A stretch of 64,000 nt of DNA from an uncultured Clostridia bacterium (lineage in GTDB: Bacteria; Bacillota; Clostridia; Oscillospirales; Acutalibacteraceae): positions 1 to 64,000 of the forward strand of contig CALGUK010000008.1 in NCBI GenBank assembly GCA_937920235.1, written 5' to 3'. Every line of letters begins with the position of its first letter. Within the stretch, counting starts at the first letter, position 1. Of the stretch, positions 33,890 through 42,700 are shown piece after piece. Made by a program: the position numbers and the translations under genes. Below the pieces are notes generated by a model. That model searched no databases, was not told the DNA's origin, and saw nothing but the letters and a program-made list of their open reading frames with translations.

Positions 33890-35032
33890 CTATCTCCTAA
33901 CACGATTTATTGCTTCGGTAATACCATTATACAACAAATCGAGTTCATTTTCTGTGGTAGTTTTTGACAAGCTTATTCTCACTGCACTGTCAATACTTTT
34001 CGGTGACAAGCCCATAGCCGTGAGAACCTCGCTCCGATGTCCCTTAGAGCAGGCAGAACCTGCAGAAATATAGATTTCCTTTGCAGAAAGGGAATTGAGC
34101 ATAACCTGAGACGGAACACCATCGACAGAAATATTTATTATATACGGCAAGCTGTCGTCTGCAGAATTAACGGTAATTAGATCAGACGGTTTAATCTTGT
34201 TTATAAAATATTCTCTGAGCGAAGATACTCTTTCAAGATTTTTTTCAATGTTTCCTATGTCTCTGACAGCCTCACCGAACGCGCATATCGCAGGTGTGGC
34301 TTCAGTTCCTGAAAACAGTCCGTTTTCCTGTCCTCCGCCGAGAACATACGGTGATATCCTTGAAGAGTTATTGACAAATAATGCTCCCGCACCCTTGATA
34401 CCATGAATTTTATGAGCACTCATACTCATAAGGTCAATCCCGTATTTTTTTGGCTTGAGGGGTAACTTACCGAATGCCTGAACAGCATCGCAATGATAGT
34501 ATGCTTTTGATTTCTTATTTTTGATTATTCTCTTTATTTGAGCAAATTCCTGAACTGAACCGACCTCATTATTGACAGCCATAACGCTGACAAGCACTGT
34601 TTTTTCATCAACGGCATTTGAGAGCTCTTCCGTATTGATCTTACCGTTTTTTTCGGGTTTAAGATATACTACCTCAAATCCCTGTTTTTCTAAACTTTCA
34701 AAACACCTTAAAACGCTCGGATGCTCAAGATGAGTAGTAATTATTTTATTGCCTTCACGGTGCTTTGCACTGACCGAGCCGAAAACAGCAGTATTGTTAG
34801 CTGTTGTTCCGCTTGGGGTAAAATAGATTTCACCCGAACTGCAACCAAGCACATCCGCAACGGCAAGGCGTGCACTGTCAACCTCTTTTTTTGCATTAAA
34901 ACCGCACAAATGAAGAGAAGAAGGATTGCCGTAATTAAGGTTCATCATTTCGAGTGCTTTTTTTACTGCTTTTTCACACGGTTTTGTCGTTGCACTGTTA
35001 TCAAGATAAACGCTCAAACACTTATCCCCCAT
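33890..35032 (-). CDS. Cysteine desulfurase (NifS/IscS family)
   Basis: This 380-residue PLP enzyme starts VYLDNSATT and carries the pyridoxal lysine in SAHKIHG and the active cysteine in SAGSACSKG, the group I loop. It removes sulfur from cysteine and, being paired with thiI, most likely feeds tRNA thiolation (the NifZ-ThiI pair of Bacillus). ATG at 35032 lacks a ribosome site. A TTG at 35017 follows GGGGGAT and sits where other family members begin, so the true start may be there. It heads the transcript from a strong promoter (TTGCCA, 17 bases, TATAAT). Confidence 0.9.
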   Translation of the reverse strand: MGDKCLSVYLDNSATTKPCEKAVKKALEMMNLNYGNPSSLHLCGFNAKKEVDSARLAVADVLGCSSGEIYFTPSGTTANNTAVFGSVSAKHREGNKIITTHLEHPSVLRCFESLEKQGFEVVYLKPEKNGKINTEELSNAVDEKTVLVSVMAVNNEVGSVQEFAQIKRIIKNKKSKAYYHCDAVQAFGKLPLKPKKYGIDLMSMSAHKIHGIKGAGALFVNNSSRISPYVLGGGQENGLFSGTEATPAICAFGEAVRDIGNIEKNLERVSSLREYFINKIKPSDLITVNSADDSLPYIINISVDGVPSQVMLNSLSAKEIYISAGSACSKGHRSEVLTAMGLSPKSIDSAVRISLSKTTTENELDLLYNGITEAINRVRR

Positions 35033-35162
35033 TCTGTATAAATAGACATTTTAATTATACTACAAAAACTGACATTTGGCAAATATAAATTGCACTTTTT
35101 TTCGGTATATTTATAAATTTTTTGTTAACAATATTTGCAAATCAATAAAGGAGTGATTGATA
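35033..35162. promoter_or_regulatory. Divergent promoters for the desulfurase and ypeB
   Basis: Minus strand: TTGCCA (35082-35077) and TATAAT (35059-35054), spacer 17, for the desulfurase run. Plus strand: TTGCAC (35090-35095) and TATAAA (35112-35117), spacer 16, for ypeB. The ypeB promoter may be sporulation-sigma dependent instead; no clear SigG motif was identified. Confidence 0.6.
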
Positions 35163-36509
35163 ATGAACAAAACAGCATTGACCAGTCGTGGAAAAATAAG
35201 AATTATTCTATACTTTTCCGCATTATTTATCGTATTGTCTGTTTTATGTGTTATCAAATCTGTTGAAGCAAACCGCTATAAGCAGGAAGCAATGCTGACA
35301 AAACAAATGGCTCTGATTGCGCTTGATGAAAACTTAAGTAATATATCGTCTGACCTTGAAAAAACAATATATGTCAGCACTCCGACAATGCTTTCTAAAT
35401 TATCGGCAGAACTTTGGCGCGAATCATCAAATGCAAAAAATTACCTTTCTATGCTTCCAACCGGAGACACGGAAATTAATAATATATATAAATTTTTATC
35501 ACAAATCGGTGAATATGTGATGTCACTTGAAAGAAAAAGTTCATCAGGCGAAAAGCTTTCTGATAAAGAAAGAGAAGAGTTGAAAAATTTATACGACTAC
35601 AGTGAAAAGCTGAATTTAAAGATAAATCAAATGTGTCACGATATGCAATACGGTAGTCTTACATTTGAGAATCCTGACATATCTATAATGACAGATAACA
35701 ATGATATAAGCAACATTGGAGAAAGCTTTAACGATACAGAACAGACGATGACGGATATTCCCACATTGATATATGACGGACCTTTTTCTGACCATCTACT
35801 GCAGAGTGAATCAAAAGCTTTAAAAGGCTTAAAAGAGGTTTCGGAAGAAGAAGCAAAGAAAATTGCCGATAGAATAAATCCATATCAGGATGAAAAGCTT
35901 ATAACAATGGAAAAAGAAGATGGCGATCTCCCCTGCTATGTATTTAAAGGCGAAAGAATAACTATAGGAATAACACAAAAAGGCGGAAGACCTTGTTATA
36001 TGCTAAACTCCGATTTTTCGGGCGAAATTAAGACAGATTATAATACAGCAGTTAAAACCGCAAAAGCTTTTCTCGATAAAATCGGATACGAAAATATGAA
36101 AGAAACTTATTATTATACCGACGACGGAGTTTGTACAGTGAATTTTGCTTATACCGAAGGTAATACTGTTATATATACCGATCTAATAAAAGTAAATGTT
36201 TGTCTTGAAACGGGTAAGGTTTTATCATTTGATGCCAGCGGATATCTTTATAATCATACTGACAAAAGAGAGACATCCTCAAAAATAAGTATTGAGCAAG
36301 CAGAAAATATCCTTAATGATTCTCTCGAAATAATTGACACACAAAAATGTATCATTCCGACGGAATGGGGCACGGAGAACCTATGTTACGAAATACATTG
36401 CCGAACTGACAATGACCGAGAACTTCTTGTATATATTGATTGCCTTACCGGAGAAGAAGACAACATATTGATTTTGCTTTACAGCGACGGCGGAGTTCTT
36501 ACTAAATAG
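35163..36509 (+). CDS. ypeB: Spore germination protein YpeB
   Basis: This 448-residue protein has one N-terminal membrane helix (about 14-32), a helical region (to about 170) and C-terminal PepSY-type repeats. They read SEEEAKKIADRI, TDYNTAVKTAKAFLDKIG and SIEQAENILNDSL, in the order of YpeB. In Bacillus YpeB holds the lytic enzyme SleB in the spore. Here no sleB lies next to it; sleB must be elsewhere or be replaced. ATG at 35163 is 8 bases after AAAGGAGTG. An earlier TTG at 35157 is unlikely. Confidence 0.87.
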   Translation: MNKTALTSRGKIRIILYFSALFIVLSVLCVIKSVEANRYKQEAMLTKQMALIALDENLSNISSDLEKTIYVSTPTMLSKLSAELWRESSNAKNYLSMLPTGDTEINNIYKFLSQIGEYVMSLERKSSSGEKLSDKEREELKNLYDYSEKLNLKINQMCHDMQYGSLTFENPDISIMTDNNDISNIGESFNDTEQTMTDIPTLIYDGPFSDHLLQSESKALKGLKEVSEEEAKKIADRINPYQDEKLITMEKEDGDLPCYVFKGERITIGITQKGGRPCYMLNSDFSGEIKTDYNTAVKTAKAFLDKIGYENMKETYYYTDDGVCTVNFAYTEGNTVIYTDLIKVNVCLETGKVLSFDASGYLYNHTDKRETSSKISIEQAENILNDSLEIIDTQKCIIPTEWGTENLCYEIHCRTDNDRELLVYIDCLTGEEDNILILLYSDGGVLTK

Positions 36510-36565
36510 TATATTTCAAATATAAATACAAATAATATAATCACAAATATTCAGGAGGAATAAAT

Positions 36566-36874
36566 ATGAAAAAAATATTAACCATTTCGCTTATATTAAC
36601 AGCGGTTATCTGCGTATTTCTGACAGGATGCAACAATGCAGAAGACGGAAAAGTAACAGAAAACAACAATTCAAAAACAGAGAATAATCAAGGAACATCT
36701 CAGAACAGTAATAACAACTTGGTTGATGATGCCATTACGGACGCAAGTGAAGATGCAAGCAAATTTGCCGAAAATGCAGGTGAAGCTGCTTCTGATGTTG
36801 CTGACGGAGTCGGTGAAGCAGCATCGGATGTTGCCGACGGTGTAGGAAAAGGCTTCAAGGATGCAGTAAACTAA
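36566..36874 (+). CDS. Small putative lipoprotein with Ala/Asp repeats
   Basis: The protein has 102 residues. A lipoprotein signal peptide ends at lipobox LTGC (Cys22). An Asn/Ser/Glu linker follows, then an Ala-rich segment with two copies of GEAASDVADGV (about 72-93) predicted to form an amphipathic helix. Ribosome site CAGGAGGAATAAAT. It follows ypeB by 56 bases and may share its transcript. The function is unknown. Confidence 0.75.
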   Translation: MKKILTISLILTAVICVFLTGCNNAEDGKVTENNNSKTENNQGTSQNSNNNLVDDAITDASEDASKFAENAGEAASDVADGVGEAASDVADGVGKGFKDAVN

Positions 36875-36882
36875 AAATATAA

Positions 36883-36909
36883 GGGCTGATATTAAAATAA
36901 TATCAGCCC
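36883..36909. terminator. Bidirectional terminator, lipoprotein gene / pnuC
   Basis: GGGCTGATATT and AATATCAGCCC form an 11-bp stem around AAAAT, with ATTTTTTG following on the + strand. The left arm of its partner overlaps the pnuC stop codon. Confidence 0.92.
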
Positions 36910-37589
36910 ATTTTTTGTTTTTTCTCCATTTTCTTCCAATTGAAAAAACCGTATAAATCATTTACACAAAACACGGTAAAACATACAACTACAGATATAT
37001 AAGAAGTGTCCTCAACGGAAGCGAGAGACCATAAAATTATCAGAACTATATCATTTGCCGCGTAAGCCAAAGCAAAATAGGGACTTCGTCTGAAGGTTAG
37101 ATATACAGCCATAAAGCTTGTTGTTACAGACAGTGTACTCGGCAACAGATTGACAGTATTGAAGTATTTTAAAATATGATAAAATAAACATGTAACTACT
37201 AATGACAAAACAAGCATAAGAACAACATCTCTTGCAGAAATTCTGTTAACCTTAACCTCTGTTCTTTTATTGTTATACGGATTTCTGAGCCATGAAATCA
37301 AGGCAAGAACAGCCATGGGCAAGGTCATGCCGAGATATGTTATCATCTCACCGTAATAGGAAAACTCCCACGAAACAACACCATATAAGACACTGAATAC
37401 AACAGTCAGCAGCTGTCCTATCGGATTCCCCTTAGCGTTTAGAATCAAAAATGTTGCTCCGATAATCGAAGCCGTAAGTATCAGTATATCAGAACCATCA
37501 AAGGCGAAATACGAAATGCATATCGCAGTTACCGACATCAACCAAAGACATATCTCAAGTTTAGTAAAATATCCCGACAGTTTACTCAT
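36903..37589 (-). CDS. pnuC: PnuC family nicotinamide riboside-type transporter
   Basis: This 228-residue, seven-helix facilitator has the PnuC pattern near the start (SIIGATFLILNAKGNPIGQLL, split SIIGATFLIL and NAKGNPIGQ), the YYGEMITYLGMTLP block, and the final FCVNDLYGFFNW motif. ATG at 37589 follows TGAGGTTTTTT. It imports nicotinamide riboside or a related pyridine; related PnuT proteins carry thiamine. Immediately upstream is a terminator-like hairpin that must be conditional (37600-37681). Together with pncC in the window it points to NAD salvage. Confidence 0.9.
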   Translation of the reverse strand: MSKLSGYFTKLEICLWLMSVTAICISYFAFDGSDILILTASIIGATFLILNAKGNPIGQLLTVVFSVLYGVVSWEFSYYGEMITYLGMTLPMAVLALISWLRNPYNNKRTEVKVNRISARDVVLMLVLSLVVTCLFYHILKYFNTVNLLPSTLSVTTSFMAVYLTFRRSPYFALAYAANDIVLIILWSLASVEDTSYISVVVCFTVFCVNDLYGFFNWKKMEKKQKMG

Positions 37590-37599
37590 AAAAAACCTC

Positions 37600-37681
37600 A
37601 AAAAAAGCATCCGTCTGATATATCTTCTGAGACCTAACGATATATCAAGCGGATGCTGTGCATCTCACTACCCGGTGGCAG
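37600..37681 (-). promoter_or_regulatory. Candidate riboswitch/attenuator leader of pnuC
   Basis: On the minus strand a hairpin CTGCC/GGTAG is followed by GATGC-ACA-GCATC. Overlapping that is a terminator: GCATCCG and CGGATGC plus GATATATC/GATATATC, followed by seven T. The GATGC hairpin and the terminator compete for the same GCATC. The terminator's loop (TCTCA) can also pair with TGAGA upstream. The terminator ends 11 bases before the pnuC start, so the promoter must be upstream and read-through must be regulated. I could not match it to a class; the pnuC-linked NAD+-II class is one thing to test. Confidence 0.55.
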
Positions 37682-38653
37682 TTAATTTTGATAATATATT
37701 TGCTGTTGTTTTATAAGATTATATATAATAAGCTCGCCGCTGTCAAGATCCTCATTTAACATATTAACAGCAGAAATACAATTATTCTCATAGGTTGTAT
37801 AATAGTAAATACCTTTATCTGTATTGCAACAGGATGAATATACGGTTTTCATAAATCCGTCCCCTGCTCTGACTGTTCCGTTGATCTGTGAAACAGATCC
37901 CAGAATATGAAAAAACTGACTTACACTATCGTTTTCACCATCATCGCACACAGAATTAAGTCGGTTGAATACTGCTCTGACAAATCTTGACATTGAGGAA
38001 TTATCACCAGGCAGTCCTATGGCCCCCATACCTCTGCTGTATTTATTGAAATCAAAACCTTCTGCAAATCTGGTTTCGGGTTCTTCACGCGTAAGGCTAA
38101 GGTAATTATTGAGATTAAAAATCTGTGACGGAAACTCAGGATTATTTGTAAGCACGCTCACCGGATTATAATATATTTTCAATCCTTCCTCCACACACTC
38201 AACCGTTATAGATGAGTCACGGTCGGAAAGCATCCAATGAAGTGAGGCACAAGGCAATTTATCGTTAAAATCAGCTGCGATGATATTGGTGCCGTAAAGA
38301 AGTTCTTTCGCCTCTTCTACACTTGAGCACAGACTTAAAACCCATGGAACAAACTCAAAAGGACATATATTATTTTTTTCATGGTTAAAATCCTTATAAA
38401 CAGTTCTGTCAGGAAAATTTAGTGCAGCAACAGACAGACCTTTTTCATTGGTTGCATCATAATATAGCGGATATCCGTCTGAAACCGTTGCCATTCCTAT
38501 CATTGCATAATGGCTATCATAAGATTTTCCGTTGCGGAAGTTAAAAGGATACCCTCTCGGAGTAACGACAACCTTTTCATCATAGTTATATTCAAGGTCA
38601 AGTGTTCTGCCGAAATAATGCTCTTTCGTTAAAAATGAAATAGAAGTACACAT
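37682..38653 (-). CDS. Bile salt hydrolase / choloylglycine hydrolase family
   Basis: This 323-residue Ntn hydrolase starts MCTS, so Cys2 becomes the N-terminal nucleophile after Met removal. Readable pocket residues are R16 and D19 (GRTLDLEY), N79 (ALNFP), N170 (LTNNP) and R223 (MSRFVR). The pattern and length follow Clostridium perfringens bile salt hydrolase closely (NEKGL, LHWM, GLPGD, FFHIL, GIYYYTTYEN). Penicillin V acylases share the fold, but the LTN and SRF context favours bile salts. It has no signal peptide, as usual. It implies life in an animal gut. Confidence 0.88.
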   Translation of the reverse strand: MCTSISFLTKEHYFGRTLDLEYNYDEKVVVTPRGYPFNFRNGKSYDSHYAMIGMATVSDGYPLYYDATNEKGLSVAALNFPDRTVYKDFNHEKNNICPFEFVPWVLSLCSSVEEAKELLYGTNIIAADFNDKLPCASLHWMLSDRDSSITVECVEEGLKIYYNPVSVLTNNPEFPSQIFNLNNYLSLTREEPETRFAEGFDFNKYSRGMGAIGLPGDNSSMSRFVRAVFNRLNSVCDDGENDSVSQFFHILGSVSQINGTVRAGDGFMKTVYSSCCNTDKGIYYYTTYENNCISAVNMLNEDLDSGELIIYNLIKQQQIYYQN

Positions 38654-38711
38654 AAAAATCTCTCCTTTTGATTAGTATGTGTACTTCAAAACCGATTATT
38701 TTATTAAATTA

Positions 38712-38740
38712 TTGCATAATATATTTTTTTGCTTTATAAT
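38712..38740 (+). promoter_or_regulatory. Promoter of the fliB-like gene
   Basis: TTGCAT (38712-38717) and TATAAT (38735-38740), spacer 17, 29 bases before the start codon. Confidence 0.75.
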
Positions 38741-38769
38741 CATTACATATTATCGGACGGAGAAAAAAC

Positions 38770-39702
38770 ATGAAAATTATTGCACCGGCATATTATAAAA
38801 AATTTAAGTGTATTGCCGAAAAATGCCGACACAACTGTTGTATCGGCTGGGAAATCGACATAGATGAGAGCACACTGAAATCATATACATCCTTAAAAGG
38901 TAAATTCAGCCGAAAACTCAAAAGCGGAATTGCTTATAATGATAACTGTGCGTTCTTCAGACTAGACGGAAAAGGCAGATGTGCTTTTTTGAATGAAAAT
39001 AACCTGTGCGATATAATTCTTAACCTTGGCGAAGATTCACTTTGTCAGATATGCTCGGACCACCCGAGATTCAGGAATTATTTTTCTGACAGAACGGAAT
39101 TAGGACTCGGACTTTGCTGTGAAGAAGCCGCAAGGATAATATTATGTGACACAAACAATTTTTCGCTTGATACATTATCTGATGACAATAATAAAGAATA
39201 CATTTCGGAAGAGGAAACCGAAATAACTGATTTCAGAAACAGAATTTTTGAAATAATTAAGAATAAAAGCATAAGAACAGATGCAATAGCGGAAGCTTTA
39301 TCATCATATTGCGATACAAGATACATAAAAAAATCCGCAAAGCTTTGGGGTGAGTTCTTGTTGACGCTTGAAAGGCTCGATGATTACTGGGAAGTCATTC
39401 TCAACGAGCTGATAATTACTGATATTTCAGGAATAACTGTTCCAGAAAGCTTTGATTATATCTTCCGTAACTTTTTGACATATCTTATATACAGACATAT
39501 CAATGAAGATTTTATAAAGGAGGACATACTGTTCATTTTATCTTCATATAACATTCTTGAATATCTGTGCAAAATGCATATTGCTAAAAACGAGTCCGTA
39601 ACAGAGAGAGACATTATTGAATATGCCAGAATTTTCTCATCCGAAGAAGAATATTCAAGTGAAAATAAATATGAGATAATCAATTTTGCAAAATCAATTT
39701 AA
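38770..39702 (+). CDS. FliB-family flagellin lysine-N-methylase homologue
   Basis: This 310-residue protein has the FliB start APAYYKKFKCIAEKCRHNCC and GWEIDID, then a cysteine-rich cluster (CAFF, GRCAFL, NLCDII, LCQICSDHPRF, LCCEEAARI) that likely binds an Fe-S or zinc centre. FliB methylates lysines of flagellin in Salmonella. This copy is shorter than the usual 380-400 residues, mainly at the C-terminus. No flagellar gene is in the window, so its target may be another protein. It is a single gene between its own promoter and terminator. Confidence 0.85.
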   Translation: MKIIAPAYYKKFKCIAEKCRHNCCIGWEIDIDESTLKSYTSLKGKFSRKLKSGIAYNDNCAFFRLDGKGRCAFLNENNLCDIILNLGEDSLCQICSDHPRFRNYFSDRTELGLGLCCEEAARIILCDTNNFSLDTLSDDNNKEYISEEETEITDFRNRIFEIIKNKSIRTDAIAEALSSYCDTRYIKKSAKLWGEFLLTLERLDDYWEVILNELIITDISGITVPESFDYIFRNFLTYLIYRHINEDFIKEDILFILSSYNILEYLCKMHIAKNESVTERDIIEYARIFSSEEEYSSENKYEIINFAKSI

Positions 39703-39717
39703 TGAGGATAAGCATAA

Positions 39718-39741
39718 AGCCAACACAAAAATGTGTTGGCT
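39718..39741. terminator. Terminator between fliB-like and subtilase genes
   Basis: AGCCAACACA and TGTGTTGGCT form a 10-bp stem around AAAA between convergent genes; weak T tract on both sides. Confidence 0.75.
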
Positions 39742-39757
39742 TATATAATGTCATAAT

Positions 39758-42700
39758 TTATTCTGCCGCTTTTTGCAAGATCATTCGGACATCCAGAGCA
39801 GTAATATCTCCGTCGCCGTTCATATCTCCGGAAGAAAGCTTTTTTGGAGGCAAGGTAATGAGTCTTGCTGCATGCTGTAAAGCATATCTTACATCTATTG
39901 CAGAAACTGTTCTGTCTCCGTTAATATCTCCCATAACTACAGGAGCTGTAAGATACTCAATAGTTGTATTGATCTGTCCCGTAATTGAATCAACCATACT
40001 CTGCTGACTATAAGATAGTCCGGAAATATCAAAGCTGATAAGCTCATCCAATTGCCTTAATTCATCAGCACTATACTGTGTTCTGTCCAAGGACAAAGCA
40101 GATTCAACGGCAACGTAATATTCCGAATAGTCAGCAGCTCTTTTTTCCGGAGCATTTAAAATCGGGTCAGTAACTATTTTATTTGTATTAACCCCGTCCG
40201 AGCTTATAATTTCACAATAATACACAGCGCAGTTATCATCTGATGGTAATTCATAATACATTTGAGTGGCACCATCAATCAATACACCACCGATATTGGA
40301 TTCAATCGTATTCTTATACCACTGATAAGTACAATTAAATCCTGCTGCATAAATCATAACATATTTATCGTTTACATCAATCTGATGGGTTGACTCATAC
40401 ATCAAAGCAGGAACAGTCTCAAATGATTTACCGTTACGCTCTGCCCAATCATGAGCGAAGGTATTCTCATATCCGAAAACTGTAAAATCTGACGAGGGAA
40501 AGCCCGTAAGGGACGAAAGCGTTCCCGAAACAGCTAAACCCTTTATAGTATCGGGAAGGCTTTTTATATCAATTACGCTTGCAAACCTTATGTACTGAAT
40601 CTTGGAATATCTGAACGCATATCTGTTAACTGATGTTACGGATGGAAGGTCCAACATAAGAAGTTGATTACAATTGGCAAAGGTATTGTTATTGATTTCA
40701 TTAAGTGATGTAAGAACAACAAGCTCCAATGCAGAGCAGTTTTGGAATGCATAAGCTCCGGCGCTTATAACATTAGGTAGATAAACAGACTTGATATTCG
40801 GATTATCAGCAAAAGCATAAAGTCCTATGTCAGTTATTTTATCGTTAGTAAATTCTTCTAATCCTGCGTTTCTGAAGCCACTATCCTCAATTATTACAAC
40901 TGAAGGAATATCAATATTCTTCAGATATTTGCAGTTATTGAACGCACTGACAGGAACTGACGTGATATTCGGAATATAAGCATCGTTTAATCTCACACAG
41001 TCGTTAAAAGAGGATATATTGATTTTTTTCGCATTTGGAAGACTGATTTTTTCAAGTCCTGAGCTTTCAAAAGCTGAAACACCGATTTCCTCAATTGAAT
41101 CAGAGGCAAGCTCACTGAGCATAGGGGTCATCTGAAATGCGTAATTATCAATTTTATTAACATTTGAAAAATCAAAATCAGACAGTTTAAAGCAGTTATA
41201 AAAGGCTCTTCTTCCTATATTTTCAAGGTTTGGGAATGAAATCTCTTCAACACTTGAATTTTCAAATGCACTCGCACCTATTGTTGTAACACCGTTTCCC
41301 GAAACGCTTACAAGACGTTTGCAGCCGATAAAGGCTTTGTCGTTGATTTTTGTTGCAGAATCCGGAAGAACAATGCTTCTGATTGAGTCGTTGTCTGAAA
41401 AAGCATTTGACGCAACACCTTTGACAGTCTTTGAACCGACTTTTTCCGGAACAACAACATCCGCATCATATCCGTAATATCCCGTAAGATATCCCAATAT
41501 ATTTAATTCATAATAATCTTCCTCGGAATCAATTATTCTTTCATATGAGGCGATCTTAAAGTCACTCATCTCCATTCCGTCAGCGAACGCAACAGCCGCA
41601 AGCTTGGAAGTCCGGCTGACAGTAATCGGACCGGAATACTTTTCAGCATATGTCCAATCTGAATCAAGTATATTTTCAGAATTGACCAAAAGATAATATA
41701 TCTTAGCGTTAGGCTCGGCGCAAGTTATCTGAACCTGAAAGGAATTTTTAAAGGAACAACTGTCAACGCTGAAAACAGGAGTGCTTGTTTTAGGCTTTTC
41801 ACCTAAAATATACTTCAAAAAGAGGAGACCTGCACCGTAATGATTTTCATCAGGATTTTCATCCATAAAAATAGCATATTCCTTGACTATTTTCTCAGCA
41901 TTCAAAGCGGAAATACTGTCATAAATCGAATATATAATTGCAAGACCTGCGCACACCTGCGGAGAAGCCATTGAAGTACCGCTCATCGAAACAAATTTAT
42001 TGTCAAGATAACTGCTTTGGATTTCCGTTCCTGTAGCGGCGATATCAATAGGTCCGTCATAATTTGAAAATTTAGCAAGCTTATCATCTTTGTCTGTGGC
42101 ACTGACAGTAATAGCAGACTCAATGCAGGCAGGAGAATAATACATTTCATCAAGGTCGGCACTTTTGTTACCTGCAGCACAAACTACATTTACGTTGTTT
42201 TCAACAGCACTGTCAATCGCCTCGGTGAGTCTTTTGCTTTCACCCTCACCCGTAAGAGAAAGATTGATGATTCTTGCACCGTCAGCAACCGCCATATCAA
42301 CCGCTGTTGCTACGGTACTGAGACTTCCGTTTCCGTTTTTGTTCAAAACCTTATACGGTTTGATTTTTACATTATCAAGAGTATTCCCCGCTATAATTCC
42401 TGAAACATGAGTTCCGTGTCCGTAATCGTCCTCAGGGCTGTTTACAAATCCCGATGAGCTGAGATTAACGTCGGATTCTAACAGTCGTCCCTCGAGGTAT
42501 GAATGGTCAGTGTCAACGCCGCTGTCAATGATTGCAACCATAATGAAATCGTTTTTAATCATTTGGGCAAGCTTGTCCTTAATTTCGGTAAAACCAAGTT
42601 TTATTGAAAGCCACTCACTCGACTCTGCAGAAATATCACCGATTTCGGGTACAAGATTATCATTATCCCCCTTTATCTCCTGGGAATACATAATAATATC

